Shown here piece by piece: positions 1 through 5,428 of a stretch of 11,996 nt of DNA (positions are counted from its first letter, which is position 1; each line of letters opens with the position of its first letter). Source of the stretch: Clostridia bacterium (GTDB taxonomy: Bacteria > Bacillota > Clostridia > Oscillospirales > CAG-272); assembly GCA_017382555.1 (NCBI GenBank), contig JAFOAB010000244.1, forward strand, positions 1 through 11,996. Reading direction: 5' to 3'. A program made the translations under genes and the position numbers. Under the pieces are notes generated by a model, which was given only the letters and a program-made list of their open reading frames with translations, made no database searches and was not told the origin of the DNA.

Positions 1-1056
1 GACAGCACCACCCCCGTCGGACTTTCCGCAGTTGCGGTAATTTGCGGCTGGGAGGGAATTGACGAGGCGACCAAGCAGATAGTCAACGAAAAGATATGGC
101 AGGACGGTAAGGGCGTTGTTGTTAATATGACGCTTGATTCCATCAAGGAAGCCAACTGGATGTTCAGCGTTAACCTGCCCGACCGCATCGGTATGCAGGA
201 GCTGCTTGACCTCTATCAGCAGAATTTTGAATCCAATCTGCTTGCAAACGGCGGTAAGATAGAAAACGGAAATTACTACATCCCCGTTAACACCCTTGCG
301 GTTACAGATACCGTGTTTGCGGATGAATTTGAAAACGGAACGCTTGACGGATATACCGTAAGCGGAAGGGTTGAAAATGCCGTTGGCTCTTATTCCGGCG
401 AGCGCGGAGCGAAGCTCAGCGGCTCCGATACCGCAGCAGTAATGGAAAGAACGATCACAGGCCTTACCGTCGGTCAGTCCTACAGACTTTCCGCATATAT
501 CACAAGCGCCGCAGGTATTACCACCGATATGTACGTAATTAACGGTGGCGAAAGGACCTTCGTTTCCGTTTACGATCAATCCTATTACGTAAAGCGCGAG
601 ATAGTGTTTACCGCTACCTCCGATACGGTTACAATCGGTTTCTCCATTCCCGCAGGCGTTATCGAGCATAAGTACGCAATCGTTGATGAGGTGTACGTCA
701 TCCGCGTAGAGGAGAGAAGCGCAGGTGCCGTTGAATTCGAAAAGAAGAACGACAACGATCGCTATATCTCCAACGTTACCTTCAACGTTAAGGCGGATGC
801 GCATAAGGAGTACTACCTCAAGCTTACCTTTGCAAACGCAACGGGTACAACGGTACGCGGCAAGATGCTTATAGACGGCAAGAGCTACGCAACAGCACCC
901 TTCCACGCAACCGGCGATAGCGGAATGGGCGTTGTTTACGTCCCCGTGCTTGCGGAAAGTGATACCGAGTTTAAGGTAAGGGTAGATTTCAGCGGAAGCG
1001 CACTTAACATCTACAGCGCCGAGCTGGTTGACGTTGTTGACAGATGGGTTCCGTAA
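1..1056 (+). CDS. C-terminal part of a large secreted or surface protein with two carbohydrate-binding-like beta-sandwich domains (5' truncated)
   Basis: The reading frame is open from the first base, so the gene starts upstream; 351 codons are visible before TAA at 1054-1056. An in-frame ATG at 127 lacks a ribosome binding site and is probably internal. The first ~100 visible residues are mixed alpha/beta in character and I do not recognise them. From about residue 108 a beta-rich domain begins with DEFENGTLDGY and runs to about 237 (ITGLTVGQSYRLSAYIT, later VDEVYVIRV), the pattern of galactose-binding-like or CBM4/9-like sandwiches. A second similar domain covers about 241-351 and ends in VDRWVP. 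Tandem C-terminal modules of this kind are common on glycoside hydrolases and adhesins of gut Clostridia. The catalytic or main domain is outside the window, so no activity can be assigned. A hairpin terminator lies 40 bases downstream. The coding call is secure; the binding role is inferred from sequence style. Confidence 0.8.
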   Translation, partial: DSTTPVGLSAVAVICGWEGIDEATKQIVNEKIWQDGKGVVVNMTLDSIKEANWMFSVNLPDRIGMQELLDLYQQNFESNLLANGGKIENGNYYIPVNTLAVTDTVFADEFENGTLDGYTVSGRVENAVGSYSGERGAKLSGSDTAAVMERTITGLTVGQSYRLSAYITSAAGITTDMYVINGGERTFVSVYDQSYYVKREIVFTATSDTVTIGFSIPAGVIEHKYAIVDEVYVIRVEERSAGAVEFEKKNDNDRYISNVTFNVKADAHKEYYLKLTFANATGTTVRGKMLIDGKSYATAPFHATGDSGMGVVYVPVLAESDTEFKVRVDFSGSALNIYSAELVDVVDRWVP

Positions 1057-1096
1057 ACCGACAAGCCGAGCGACGGCTGTGTTCAATAACTACCAT

Positions 1097-1131
1097 AGAA
1101 CGGTTGGCGAAAGCCAGCCGTTCTTGCTTTT
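1097..1131 (+). terminator. Intrinsic terminator after the 5' partial gene
   Basis: A 12-bp stem, AGAACGGTTGGC / GCCAGCCGTTCT with one G-U pair, closes on a GAAA tetraloop (1097-1124) and is followed by TGCTTTT. It sits 40 bases after the stop codon of the first gene. The T-tract is short and broken by GC, so termination may be partial. The AGAACGG/CCGTTCT arms recur in the hairpin at 2595-2624. Confidence 0.75.
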
Positions 1132-1134
1132 GGA

Positions 1135-1163
1135 TTGACAAATTATGACATATAGGATACAAT
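1135..1163 (+). promoter_or_regulatory. Possible sigma-A promoter upstream of the repeat block
   Basis: TTGACA (1135-1140) and TACAAT (1158-1163) are separated by 17 bases, close to the consensus. It could drive the AT-rich gene at 1351 through the repeat block. However, TACAAT lies inside what reads as a decayed RHS coding fragment, so the match may be accidental. Confidence 0.3.
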
Positions 1164-1232
1164 AGCCTCGAGGATATTGCTTCTTTCGACGGGTTAGAGA
1201 TCAAGTATGATGCTATAGGCAACACCGCTACG
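1149..1232 (+). pseudogene. Short remnant of an RHS/YD-repeat protein
   Basis: Between the stop TGA at 1146-1148 and the first repeat copy, one frame reads HIGYNSLEDI followed by ASFDGLEIKYDAIGNT. This closely matches the conserved core of clostridial RHS/YD-repeat proteins, where a D-x-L-x-S-F-D-G segment is followed by I-x-Y-D-x-I-G-N. Only about 28 codons remain. There is no start codon or ribosome binding site, and the match stops exactly where the ACACA...TGTGT repeat begins (1232/1233). I therefore call it a fragment left after deletion or insertion. RHS proteins are cell-surface or secreted polymorphic toxins whose 3' end normally precedes an immunity gene, which gives meaning to the small gene that follows. 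The assignment rests on one motif recognised by eye. Confidence 0.6.
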
Positions 1233-1330
1233 AACACAAGGAACCGTCCCCTGTGTTCAACAAGACACAGAACCGTCCCCTGTGTTCAACAAGACACAGA
1301 ACCGTCCCCTGTGTTAGTCCCCTGTGTTCT
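1232..1330 (+). repeat. Tandem REP-like repeat block, 29-bp period
   Basis: Three near-full copies of a unit centred on ACCGTCCCCTGTGTT lie at 1232-1258, 1264-1287 and 1293-1316, in exact 29-base register, with AACAA linkers between them. A partial fourth copy (GTCCCCTGTGTTC) is at 1318-1330. Each unit is a small palindrome: ACACAG / CTGTGT arms (GAACACA / TGTGTTC in the first copy) around AACCGTCCC. Copies in the opposite orientation occur at 1831-1847, 1911-1932 and 2493-2520. Similar ACACAGGGGACGGTTC elements are widespread between genes in Clostridia, to my recollection often linked to REP-type tyrosine transposases. No transposase is present here. Confidence 0.85.
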
Positions 1331-1350
1331 CTAATAGGGAGTTTAAATTA

Positions 1351-1815
1351 ATGCTGTATTTTGTGCAAACAACGAGATTTTATCCGAACAATTTTGAAAA
1401 ATTAGGCTTTAAAAAAATAGATGATGATCTATTTATGTATCGTGAAGATGAGTCTCTTTGGAAAAAACAATATTTATTGGATTTAGGATATGGAAAGGAA
1501 ATCGGATTAGTTAGAACACCAGAATTAACTTTTAATCAATTAATTTCACTAGTATTGATTGAGTATAGTGGCAATGTGTGTGAAGAAACATACAACTTCT
1601 GGGGAGCTTTATCAACTTTGGTCGATAATTATTGTTTTGATTTTTTAGAATATATAATTAAGACATTTTCAAAGGATGATTTTTTTACTAAACATAAATT
1701 CGTTTATGATTATTTAAATTCCGAGCTAAATCTTAATGATAATTTCATAGGGAAATTAGCGGATAAAAGGGTTGTTGATTGTTGTCACAAATGGAAACAA
1801 TATATTAATAAGTAA
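1351..1815 (+). CDS. Unrecognised AT-rich 154-residue protein, immunity-protein-like candidate
   Basis: I do not recognise the family. The start is ATG 1351 because AGGGAG at 1336-1341 lies nine bases upstream. The longer GTG at 1324 falls inside the repeat block and has no ribosome binding site. The protein is soluble, with no signal peptide or membrane segment. It is rich in aromatic residues and lysine and looks mostly helical in its second half (LVLIEYSGNV, FWGALSTLVDNY, FLEYIIKTF), ending in CCHKWKQYINK. Two lines counted by hand give 22-25% G+C against 53% in a nearby gene line, so its origin is probably foreign. It sits directly after an RHS-like fragment and a repeat block, with inverted repeat copies behind it. 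Size, composition and position fit an immunity protein left behind when its toxin decayed. That role is inference; it could be any small accessory protein. Confidence 0.75.
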   Translation: MLYFVQTTRFYPNNFEKLGFKKIDDDLFMYREDESLWKKQYLLDLGYGKEIGLVRTPELTFNQLISLVLIEYSGNVCEETYNFWGALSTLVDNYCFDFLEYIIKTFSKDDFFTKHKFVYDYLNSELNLNDNFIGKLADKRVVDCCHKWKQYINK

Positions 1816-1830
1816 CGTTCGGAACAAACG

Positions 1831-1847
1831 AACACAGGTGACGGTTA
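1831..1847 (-). repeat. REP-like repeat, inverted copy 1
   Basis: AACACAGGTGACGGTTA is the reverse complement of the forward unit at 1232-1330, with one change (GGTGAC for GGGGAC). It lies 16 bases after the stop of the AT-rich gene, so that gene is bracketed by inverted copies. Confidence 0.75.
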
Positions 1848-1908
1848 GAAACCCCTGAAAAAGTGAGTGTTTTAAGCGAAACGCAGAGCTTTTGATGTCT
1901 TGAAATTG

Positions 1909-1932
1909 AAGGAACACAGGGGACAGTTCCTT
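1909..1932 (-). repeat. REP-like repeat, inverted copy 2, hairpin-forming
   Basis: The segment contains AACACAGGGGACAGTT, a one-base variant of the inverted unit, and is itself a palindrome with AAGGAAC (1909-1915) and GTTCCTT (1926-1932) arms. It lies just upstream of the ribosome binding site of the lipoprotein gene, so a hairpin here could affect its leader RNA. Confidence 0.75.
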
Positions 1933-1944
1933 GTATTAATAATT

Positions 1945-1950
1945 GGGGGG
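1945..1950 (+). promoter_or_regulatory. Ribosome binding site fixing the lipoprotein start
   Basis: GGGGGG six bases before ATG 1957 is the only purine-rich site near the start of this frame. It favours ATG 1957 over the upstream TTG at 1900, which would read through the repeat copy and bury the signal peptide. Confidence 0.5.
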
Positions 1951-1956
1951 ATTGCA

Positions 1957-2481
1957 ATGAATACCAAGAGTATGTTTTGTCTAGTGGTAGTTGCCTGTTG
2001 TTTTTTTGGATGCGGGAAGTCAATTAAAAGCATTCCCGATACTAACGGAATGGATGATTATTCGCTTACTGTGCTTGGTGAAAACGAACTTTGTGCTGAA
2101 TTCAATGAAAGTTACAGCTTGATAACTCCAACTTTGAAAGTAACAGGAGATAAGAGCTTTGCCGACGAGGGAGTGAATGATCATCATGATGGAGATTATG
2201 TGATGGCGCAATCCTTATCCCCTGTTTCGGGCGTGAATATAACTCAGACTACTTTTGGAAAAACAGACACTGTTGTGTTCACGGTTACTTCGACAGTAAC
2301 GGAAGGTAATGCGAGAGTATATCTGTATTGTTATGAAACGGAAACTATTTGGCATGATTTCCTTATTAATGGGACAGAATCCTTCACAGCCACGGGATGT
2401 ATGGGTAAGGAGTTTGATATCCGCGTTGCTGGGGAGAGTGCTATGTATTTGGTTGAGATGACTAGGGAATTCATTGATTAA
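1957..2481 (+). CDS. Small predicted lipoprotein of unknown function
   Basis: The 174-residue product starts MNTKSMFCLVVVACCFFGCGKS: a short charged N-terminus, a hydrophobic stretch and FFGC as a slightly unusual lipobox, giving acylation at Cys19 and anchoring outside the membrane. The mature part is beta-rich (SGVNITQTTFGKTDTVVFTV, NARVYLYCYETETIW) and resembles a single small sandwich domain, but I recognise no family. Hand-counted lines give 33-40% G+C, between the AT-rich neighbour and the rest of the window. The gene is a second cassette between inverted copies of the REP-like repeat (1909-1932 and 2493-2520), on the same strand as the gene at 1351. It may be an accessory surface protein or a membrane-anchored partner of the lost toxin locus. 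Neither can be shown here. Confidence 0.75.
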   Translation: MNTKSMFCLVVVACCFFGCGKSIKSIPDTNGMDDYSLTVLGENELCAEFNESYSLITPTLKVTGDKSFADEGVNDHHDGDYVMAQSLSPVSGVNITQTTFGKTDTVVFTVTSTVTEGNARVYLYCYETETIWHDFLINGTESFTATGCMGKEFDIRVAGESAMYLVEMTREFID

Positions 2482-2492
2482 CAACAAAAACA

Positions 2493-2520
2493 GAACACAG
2501 AGAACACAGAGGGACGGTTA
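2493..2520 (-). repeat. REP-like repeat, inverted copy 3 with a partial copy
   Basis: A partial copy GAACACAGA (2493-2501) is followed directly by a full copy GAACACAGAGGGACGGTTA (2502-2520). This mirrors the left block, where the partial copy also lies on the gene side of the full copies. It begins 12 bases after the stop of the lipoprotein gene. Confidence 0.8.
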
Positions 2521-2594
2521 GCGTGAAAACCTCGTTTTTAGCAAGGCAAAAATTCGCGCAAAAACAAAACCCCAACAAAAAGGGCAAAAACCAG

Positions 2595-2627
2595 AGAACG
2601 GTAGGAGTAAAATCCGGCCGTTCTTTT
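2595..2627 (+). terminator. Probable terminator at the right edge of the island
   Basis: AGAACGG and CCGTTCT form a 7-bp stem, extended inward by one G-U pair, one mismatch and GGA/TCC, and followed by TTTT. The outer arms are identical to those of the terminator at 1097-1124, so the two hairpins bracket the whole accessory island. Confidence 0.55.
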
Positions 2628-2635
2628 CATAAGAA

Positions 2636-2706
2636 TGACAACACGGGGTTGCGTAGGTCGCCCCTTATAAGGCGGGACGTCGGGAACGCCGTCCCCTACC
2701 GTTGTT
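2636..2706. repeat. Palindromic intergenic repeat, unit 1
   Basis: The segment folds on itself: AACACGG near the left end pairs imperfectly with CCGTTGTT, then GTAGG (2653-2657) with CCTAC (2695-2699), and GGGACG (2674-2679) with CGTCCC (2690-2695, sharing one base with the outer arm). An internal CCTTATAAGG palindrome lies at 2663-2672. GGGGACGG/GTAGGGG-type elements of this sort are a common intergenic class in Clostridia genomes. No coding content is seen. Confidence 0.6.
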
Positions 2707-2760
2707 AATCGTCTCAAATCGTTTGGGAGGGGCTTGCTCCTTCCGCCGGTTCCATACGTA

Positions 2761-2840
2761 TTTCGCGGGAGGCGAGACCACCCTACGGATAGTATATTCA
2801 TCTCGTAGGGGCGTAACGAATCTCGCGAATGCGAGATAGA
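2761..2840. repeat. Palindromic intergenic repeat, unit 2
   Basis: Nested arms are present: GCGAGA (2772-2777) with TCTCGC (2821-2826), and inside them CCCTACG (2781-2787) with CGTAGGG (2804-2810). A perfect small hairpin, TCTCGC-GAAT-GCGAGA, occupies 2821-2836, so TCTCGC can pair with either of two partners. A further short hairpin with a CTTG loop lies just before, at 2727-2742. The layout suggests a mobile or structured intergenic element without a gene. Confidence 0.55.
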
Positions 2841-2991
2841 CGTGACGGCAGGGAGCCTACCGATTTCGGTCGATAATGGATTTATGATTCGTAAGGCATA
2901 GGATATTTTTCCCTATGTTTATTAGAAAAAATGCCGTTAAGACACATTTTGTGACCGAACAGACAAAAATCAACATTTCCCTCGTTAAGCG

Positions 2992-3000
2992 TGCTATAAT
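2992..3000 (+). promoter_or_regulatory. Extended -10 promoter of the ABC-LytTR operon
   Basis: TGCTATAAT is a perfect extended -10 element 22 bases before the first ATG of the operon. No good -35 box is present at the right distance, as is common for extended -10 promoters. CGTTAAG occurs at 2983-2989, just upstream, and again at 2935-2941. These are possible regulator half-sites, given the LytTR protein in the operon. Confidence 0.65.
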
Positions 3001-3022
3001 AAAGAAAGCTTGATGGAGGATA

Positions 3023-3757
3023 ATGAATATGGAAGCAATTAAAGTAATGGGGCTTGTCAAGCAGTATAAGGACGTTACTGCGGTCGACAAGCTCAATTTA
3101 TCGGTTAAGCGGGGAGAGCTTTTTTCCTTGCTTGGGTTAAACGGTGCGGGCAAGACCACCACCGTAAAAATGCTTACCTGTTTAACGTCCCCTACCGCAG
3201 GGGATGCAACGGTAGGCGGTTACAGCATTACAAAAGATTCTGAAAAGGTAAAGCACCTAATCGGAGTATCACCGCAGGAGACCGCCGTTGCGCCTAAGCT
3301 TACGGTAAAGGAAAATTTGGAGCTTATATGCGGCATACACGGTTTTTCGCGCGAAATGACCGCGGCTAAAATAAACGAGCTATCTGACTGTTTTTCGCTT
3401 GAGTCGGTATTAACACGCAAGGCGGGTAAACTTTCGGGAGGCTGGCAGAGGCGCGTGAGCATTGCAATGGCATTGATAAGCGAGCCGCAAATTCTGTTCC
3501 TTGACGAGCCGACGCTAGGGCTTGACGTTATTGCAAGGCACGAGCTGTGGGAGATAATTCGCACGCTTAAGGGAAGCGTTACCGTCATACTTACCACGCA
3601 TTATATGGAGGAGGCGGAGGCGCTTTCGGACAGAATAGGCATTATGCGCGACGGTGTGCTTCTTGCCGTCGGTACAGCCGATGAATTGAAGCAAAAGGCT
3701 AATGCCGAAAGCTTTGAGGCTGCCTTCGTTTCCATCGTAAAGGGGGTGGAGATATGA
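3023..3757 (+). CDS. ABC transporter ATP-binding protein (ABC-2 type exporter)
   Basis: This 244-residue cytoplasmic ATPase powers the permease encoded next. All nucleotide-binding motifs are intact: Walker A GLNGAGKTTT (38-47), Q-loop Gln85 in GVSPQET, signature LSGGWQRR (137-144), Walker B ILFLDEP (157-163), D-loop LGLD and H-loop His193 in TTHYMEEAE. The subfamily style is that of drug, lantibiotic or Nod-type exporters (CcmA-like). ATG 3023 is only three bases after GGAGG (3015-3019); in-frame ATG 3029 is better spaced at nine bases, so the protein may start two residues later. The stop overlaps the next start in ATGA, implying translational coupling. The substrate is unknown. Self-protection or peptide export is plausible because the operon carries its own LytTR regulator. 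Confidence 0.93.
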   Translation: MNMEAIKVMGLVKQYKDVTAVDKLNLSVKRGELFSLLGLNGAGKTTTVKMLTCLTSPTAGDATVGGYSITKDSEKVKHLIGVSPQETAVAPKLTVKENLELICGIHGFSREMTAAKINELSDCFSLESVLTRKAGKLSGGWQRRVSIAMALISEPQILFLDEPTLGLDVIARHELWEIIRTLKGSVTVILTTHYMEEAEALSDRIGIMRDGVLLAVGTADELKQKANAESFEAAFVSIVKGVEI

Positions 3758-4485
3758 GAATGATGACGTTTGCGAGACGCTGCGCAAGGGAGATAATAAG
3801 GGATCCGATAAACCTCTTCTTCGGTCTCGGCTTTCCCGTGGTGCTTCTGTATCTGCTTAGCGCGATCCAGGCAAACATTCCCGTTGCTATGTTTGAAATT
3901 GATACGCTCACGCCCGGTATCACCGTGTTCGGGCTTTCGTTTATGACGCTTTTTTCAGCCACGCTTGTCGCAAAGGATCGCGAAAGCGCACTCCTGCAAA
4001 GGCTTTACACAACGCCGCTGACGGGCTGTGATTTTATTTTCGGATATATGCTTCCGCTTCTGCCGATGGCGCTGTGCCAAACGGCGGTGTGCTACCTGTG
4101 TGCAATTCCGCTTGGGCTTACGCTCGGTATTCATATTTTTTATGCCATTATCGGTGTAATTCCCATGGCAATATTTTATATTTCGCTTGGGCTTCTTTGC
4201 GGAAGCGTTTTGGGAGTTAAGCAGGTTGGCGGTATTTGCGGTGCGCTTCTTACAAACCTTTCCGCATGGCTTTCGGGCGTGTGGTTCGATACCTCGCTTG
4301 TCGGCGGAGCGTTTGATAAAGTAGCGAACGCGTTGCCGTTTATGCATGCGGTAGAGATGGAGCGGGCATTGTTTTCGGGTGATTTTGGTGCGGGGCTGAT
4401 GCACGCACTGCCCGTTTTCGTATATTGCCTGCTTGCGTGCATTGCCGCTGTGCTGTGCTTCTTCAGGCAAATGAAAAAACAGTAA
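3754..4485 (+). CDS. ABC-2 type transporter permease
   Basis: The 243-residue integral membrane protein has six likely membrane segments at about 20-38, 52-72, 96-120, 127-150, 158-176 and 216-236. A short cytoplasmic N-terminus rich in arginine precedes the first. Between segments 2 and 3, the motif KDRESALLQRLYTTPLTGCDFIFGY is the typical ABC-2 coupling region (R-L-x-x-T-P-L). It overlaps the ATPase gene by ATGA, with GGTGGAG in front as ribosome binding site, and would form the channel of a heteromeric exporter, presumably two permease and two ATPase subunits. Length is normal for a half-size permease. The substrate cannot be told from sequence. Confidence 0.9.
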   Translation: MRMMTFARRCAREIIRDPINLFFGLGFPVVLLYLLSAIQANIPVAMFEIDTLTPGITVFGLSFMTLFSATLVAKDRESALLQRLYTTPLTGCDFIFGYMLPLLPMALCQTAVCYLCAIPLGLTLGIHIFYAIIGVIPMAIFYISLGLLCGSVLGVKQVGGICGALLTNLSAWLSGVWFDTSLVGGAFDKVANALPFMHAVEMERALFSGDFGAGLMHALPVFVYCLLACIAAVLCFFRQMKKQ

Positions 4486-4496
4486 GGAACTATGTG

Positions 4497-4940
4497 ATGA
4501 AGTATAGGCTTATAATAGATAAAAATGCCGAGGAGGAGATCGTTCTCACCGTTCGCGCGCCCTCCTCGCTTACCGAGCAAATTGAAAACCTTGTGCGCTC
4601 CTATTCGGGTGCTGACGACATTACCGCTTACGGTGATGATGAAATGCGCCGCCTTACTTTTGAGGAAATAGAGTGCATAACCGTCATCGACAGAAGGGTA
4701 ATGGCGATTGATGCCAACGGAAAGCGCTATCGCATACAGGAAAGATTGCGCGAGCTTGATGGTAAGTTACCCTCATACTTTATTCGCATCAACAAATCCG
4801 CCATCGCAAACGAGCACCGTATTTTGCGCTTTGATGCTGTATTCAGTGGCGGTGTGGATGCGGTGTTTAAATGCGGCTATAGGGAATACGTCTCCAGACG
4901 TTGCTTTTCGGAGATCAAAAGGAGGTACGAGGGTAAATGA
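4497..4940 (+). CDS. Stand-alone LytTR-family DNA-binding regulator
   Basis: The 147-residue protein has a short N-terminal part (1-45) and a LytTR DNA-binding domain at about 50-145: FEEIECITVIDRRVMAI, then the hallmark FIRINKSAIANEHRI and a final YVSRRCFSEIKRRYEGK. There is no response-receiver domain, as in LytTR proteins paired with a membrane inhibitor rather than a kinase. ATG 4497 is chosen because AAGGA (4484-4488) lies eight bases upstream. A longer in-frame start at 4425 would overlap the permease and add an unrelated leader. The gene begins 11 bases after the permease stop and overlaps the next gene by ATGA. It probably autoregulates the operon. Confidence 0.88.
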   Translation: MKYRLIIDKNAEEEIVLTVRAPSSLTEQIENLVRSYSGADDITAYGDDEMRRLTFEEIECITVIDRRVMAIDANGKRYRIQERLRELDGKLPSYFIRINKSAIANEHRILRFDAVFSGGVDAVFKCGYREYVSRRCFSEIKRRYEGK

Positions 4941-5374
4941 AAAAGCATATATTAGAGTTTTTCCTCCGCGGGCTTGCCGCGTGCGGATTCGGCCCGATTG
5001 TTTTGGCTGTTCTTTATCTTATACTGAATAGGCACGGCGTTATAGAAACGCTTGCGGTGGAGGAGGTGGTTGTCGGAATTTTCTCGATTTCCGCACTTGC
5101 CTTTGTTGTGGGTGGAATGAACGTGGTGTATAAAATAGAGCGCCTTCCGCTTATGCTTGCAATTCTCATCCACGGCGGTGTGTTGTACTGTAGCTACCTT
5201 GCCACCTATCTTGTTAACGATTGGCTTGAGATGGGTGTAACTCCCATTACGGTATTTTCGTGTATTTTTGTTTTCGGTTACCTCGTAATATGGGCGGTCA
5301 TTTATTCGGTAACGAAGAGAAAAACCGAAAAGCTGAACGAAATGCTGAAAAGGAAGCAGAGCATCGAGCAATAA
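4937..5374 (+). CDS. DUF3021-like four-helix membrane protein, likely partner of the LytTR regulator
   Basis: The 145-residue protein has four predicted membrane segments at about 12-30, 44-62, 70-93 and 103-125, and a lysine-rich cytoplasmic tail (KRKTEKLNEMLKRK). Length, topology and the GMNVVYKIERLP region fit the DUF3021 family, which is commonly found directly after stand-alone LytTR genes. In streptococcal LytTR regulatory systems such as HdrRM and BrsRM, the membrane partner restrains the regulator; by analogy this protein may hold the LytTR protein inactive until a membrane signal arrives. GGAGG (4921-4925) lies 11 bases upstream and GAGGG closer. The ATGA overlap couples its translation to the regulator. 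It is the last gene before a strong terminator. Family match by eye; role inferred. Confidence 0.82.
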   Translation: MKKHILEFFLRGLAACGFGPIVLAVLYLILNRHGVIETLAVEEVVVGIFSISALAFVVGGMNVVYKIERLPLMLAILIHGGVLYCSYLATYLVNDWLEMGVTPITVFSCIFVFGYLVIWAVIYSVTKRKTEKLNEMLKRKQSIEQ

Positions 5375-5375
5375 T

Positions 5376-5428
5376 AATATCCCCTTGCCATATCACCGTA
5401 TTGATTGGCAAGGGGATATTTATTTTAT
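5376..5428. terminator. Strong terminator between convergent genes
   Basis: A perfect 15-bp stem, AATATCCCCTTGCCA (5376-5390) with TGGCAAGGGGATATT (5406-5420), surrounds a 15-base loop. TATTTTATTT follows on the plus strand and a weaker AT-rich tail on the minus strand. It lies directly between the stop codons of the LytTR operon (5374) and the minus-strand DUF4830-type gene (5425), so it probably serves both. Confidence 0.9.

Larger units (their letters stand above)
2482..3022. other. Gene-free stretch between the island and the ABC operon
   Basis: I see no convincing gene in these ~540 bases. In order they hold a repeat copy (to 2520), an A-rich segment with many CAAAAA runs (2521-2594), a terminator-like hairpin (2595-2627), two imperfect palindromic elements (2636-2706 and 2761-2840), a small CATAGG/CCTATG hairpin (2897-2917), and the promoter of the ABC operon (2992-3000). 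Short open frames here cross the repeats and have no ribosome binding sites. Confidence 0.7.

Noticed and set aside
1232..1330. Possible CRISPR array, because of short repeats with regular 29-base spacing
   Set aside because: There are no variable spacers: the entire 29-base unit repeats, copies occur in both orientations elsewhere, and no cas genes are visible.
1324..1350. GTG 1324 as the start of the AT-rich gene
   Set aside because: It lies within the repeat block and has no ribosome binding site, whereas ATG 1351 has AGGGAG at good spacing.
1805..2023. Small minus-strand open frame of 72 codons ending in a serine- and valine-rich sequence
   Set aside because: It spans two repeat copies and overlaps the lipoprotein start. 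The peptide looks like a translated intergenic repeat rather than a protein.
2523..2708. Small plus-strand open frame of 61 codons
   Set aside because: It runs through a terminator-like hairpin and a palindromic repeat, has low-complexity lysine and asparagine content and no ribosome binding site.
4425..4496. ATG 4425 as the start of the LytTR gene
   Set aside because: It would overlap the permease by 61 bases and add a leader unrelated to LytTR proteins; ATG 4497 has AAGGA at eight bases.
4708..5031. Plus-strand open frame of 107 codons overlapping the LytTR and DUF3021-like genes
   Set aside because: It is out of frame with both well-supported genes and shows no domain or ribosome binding site.
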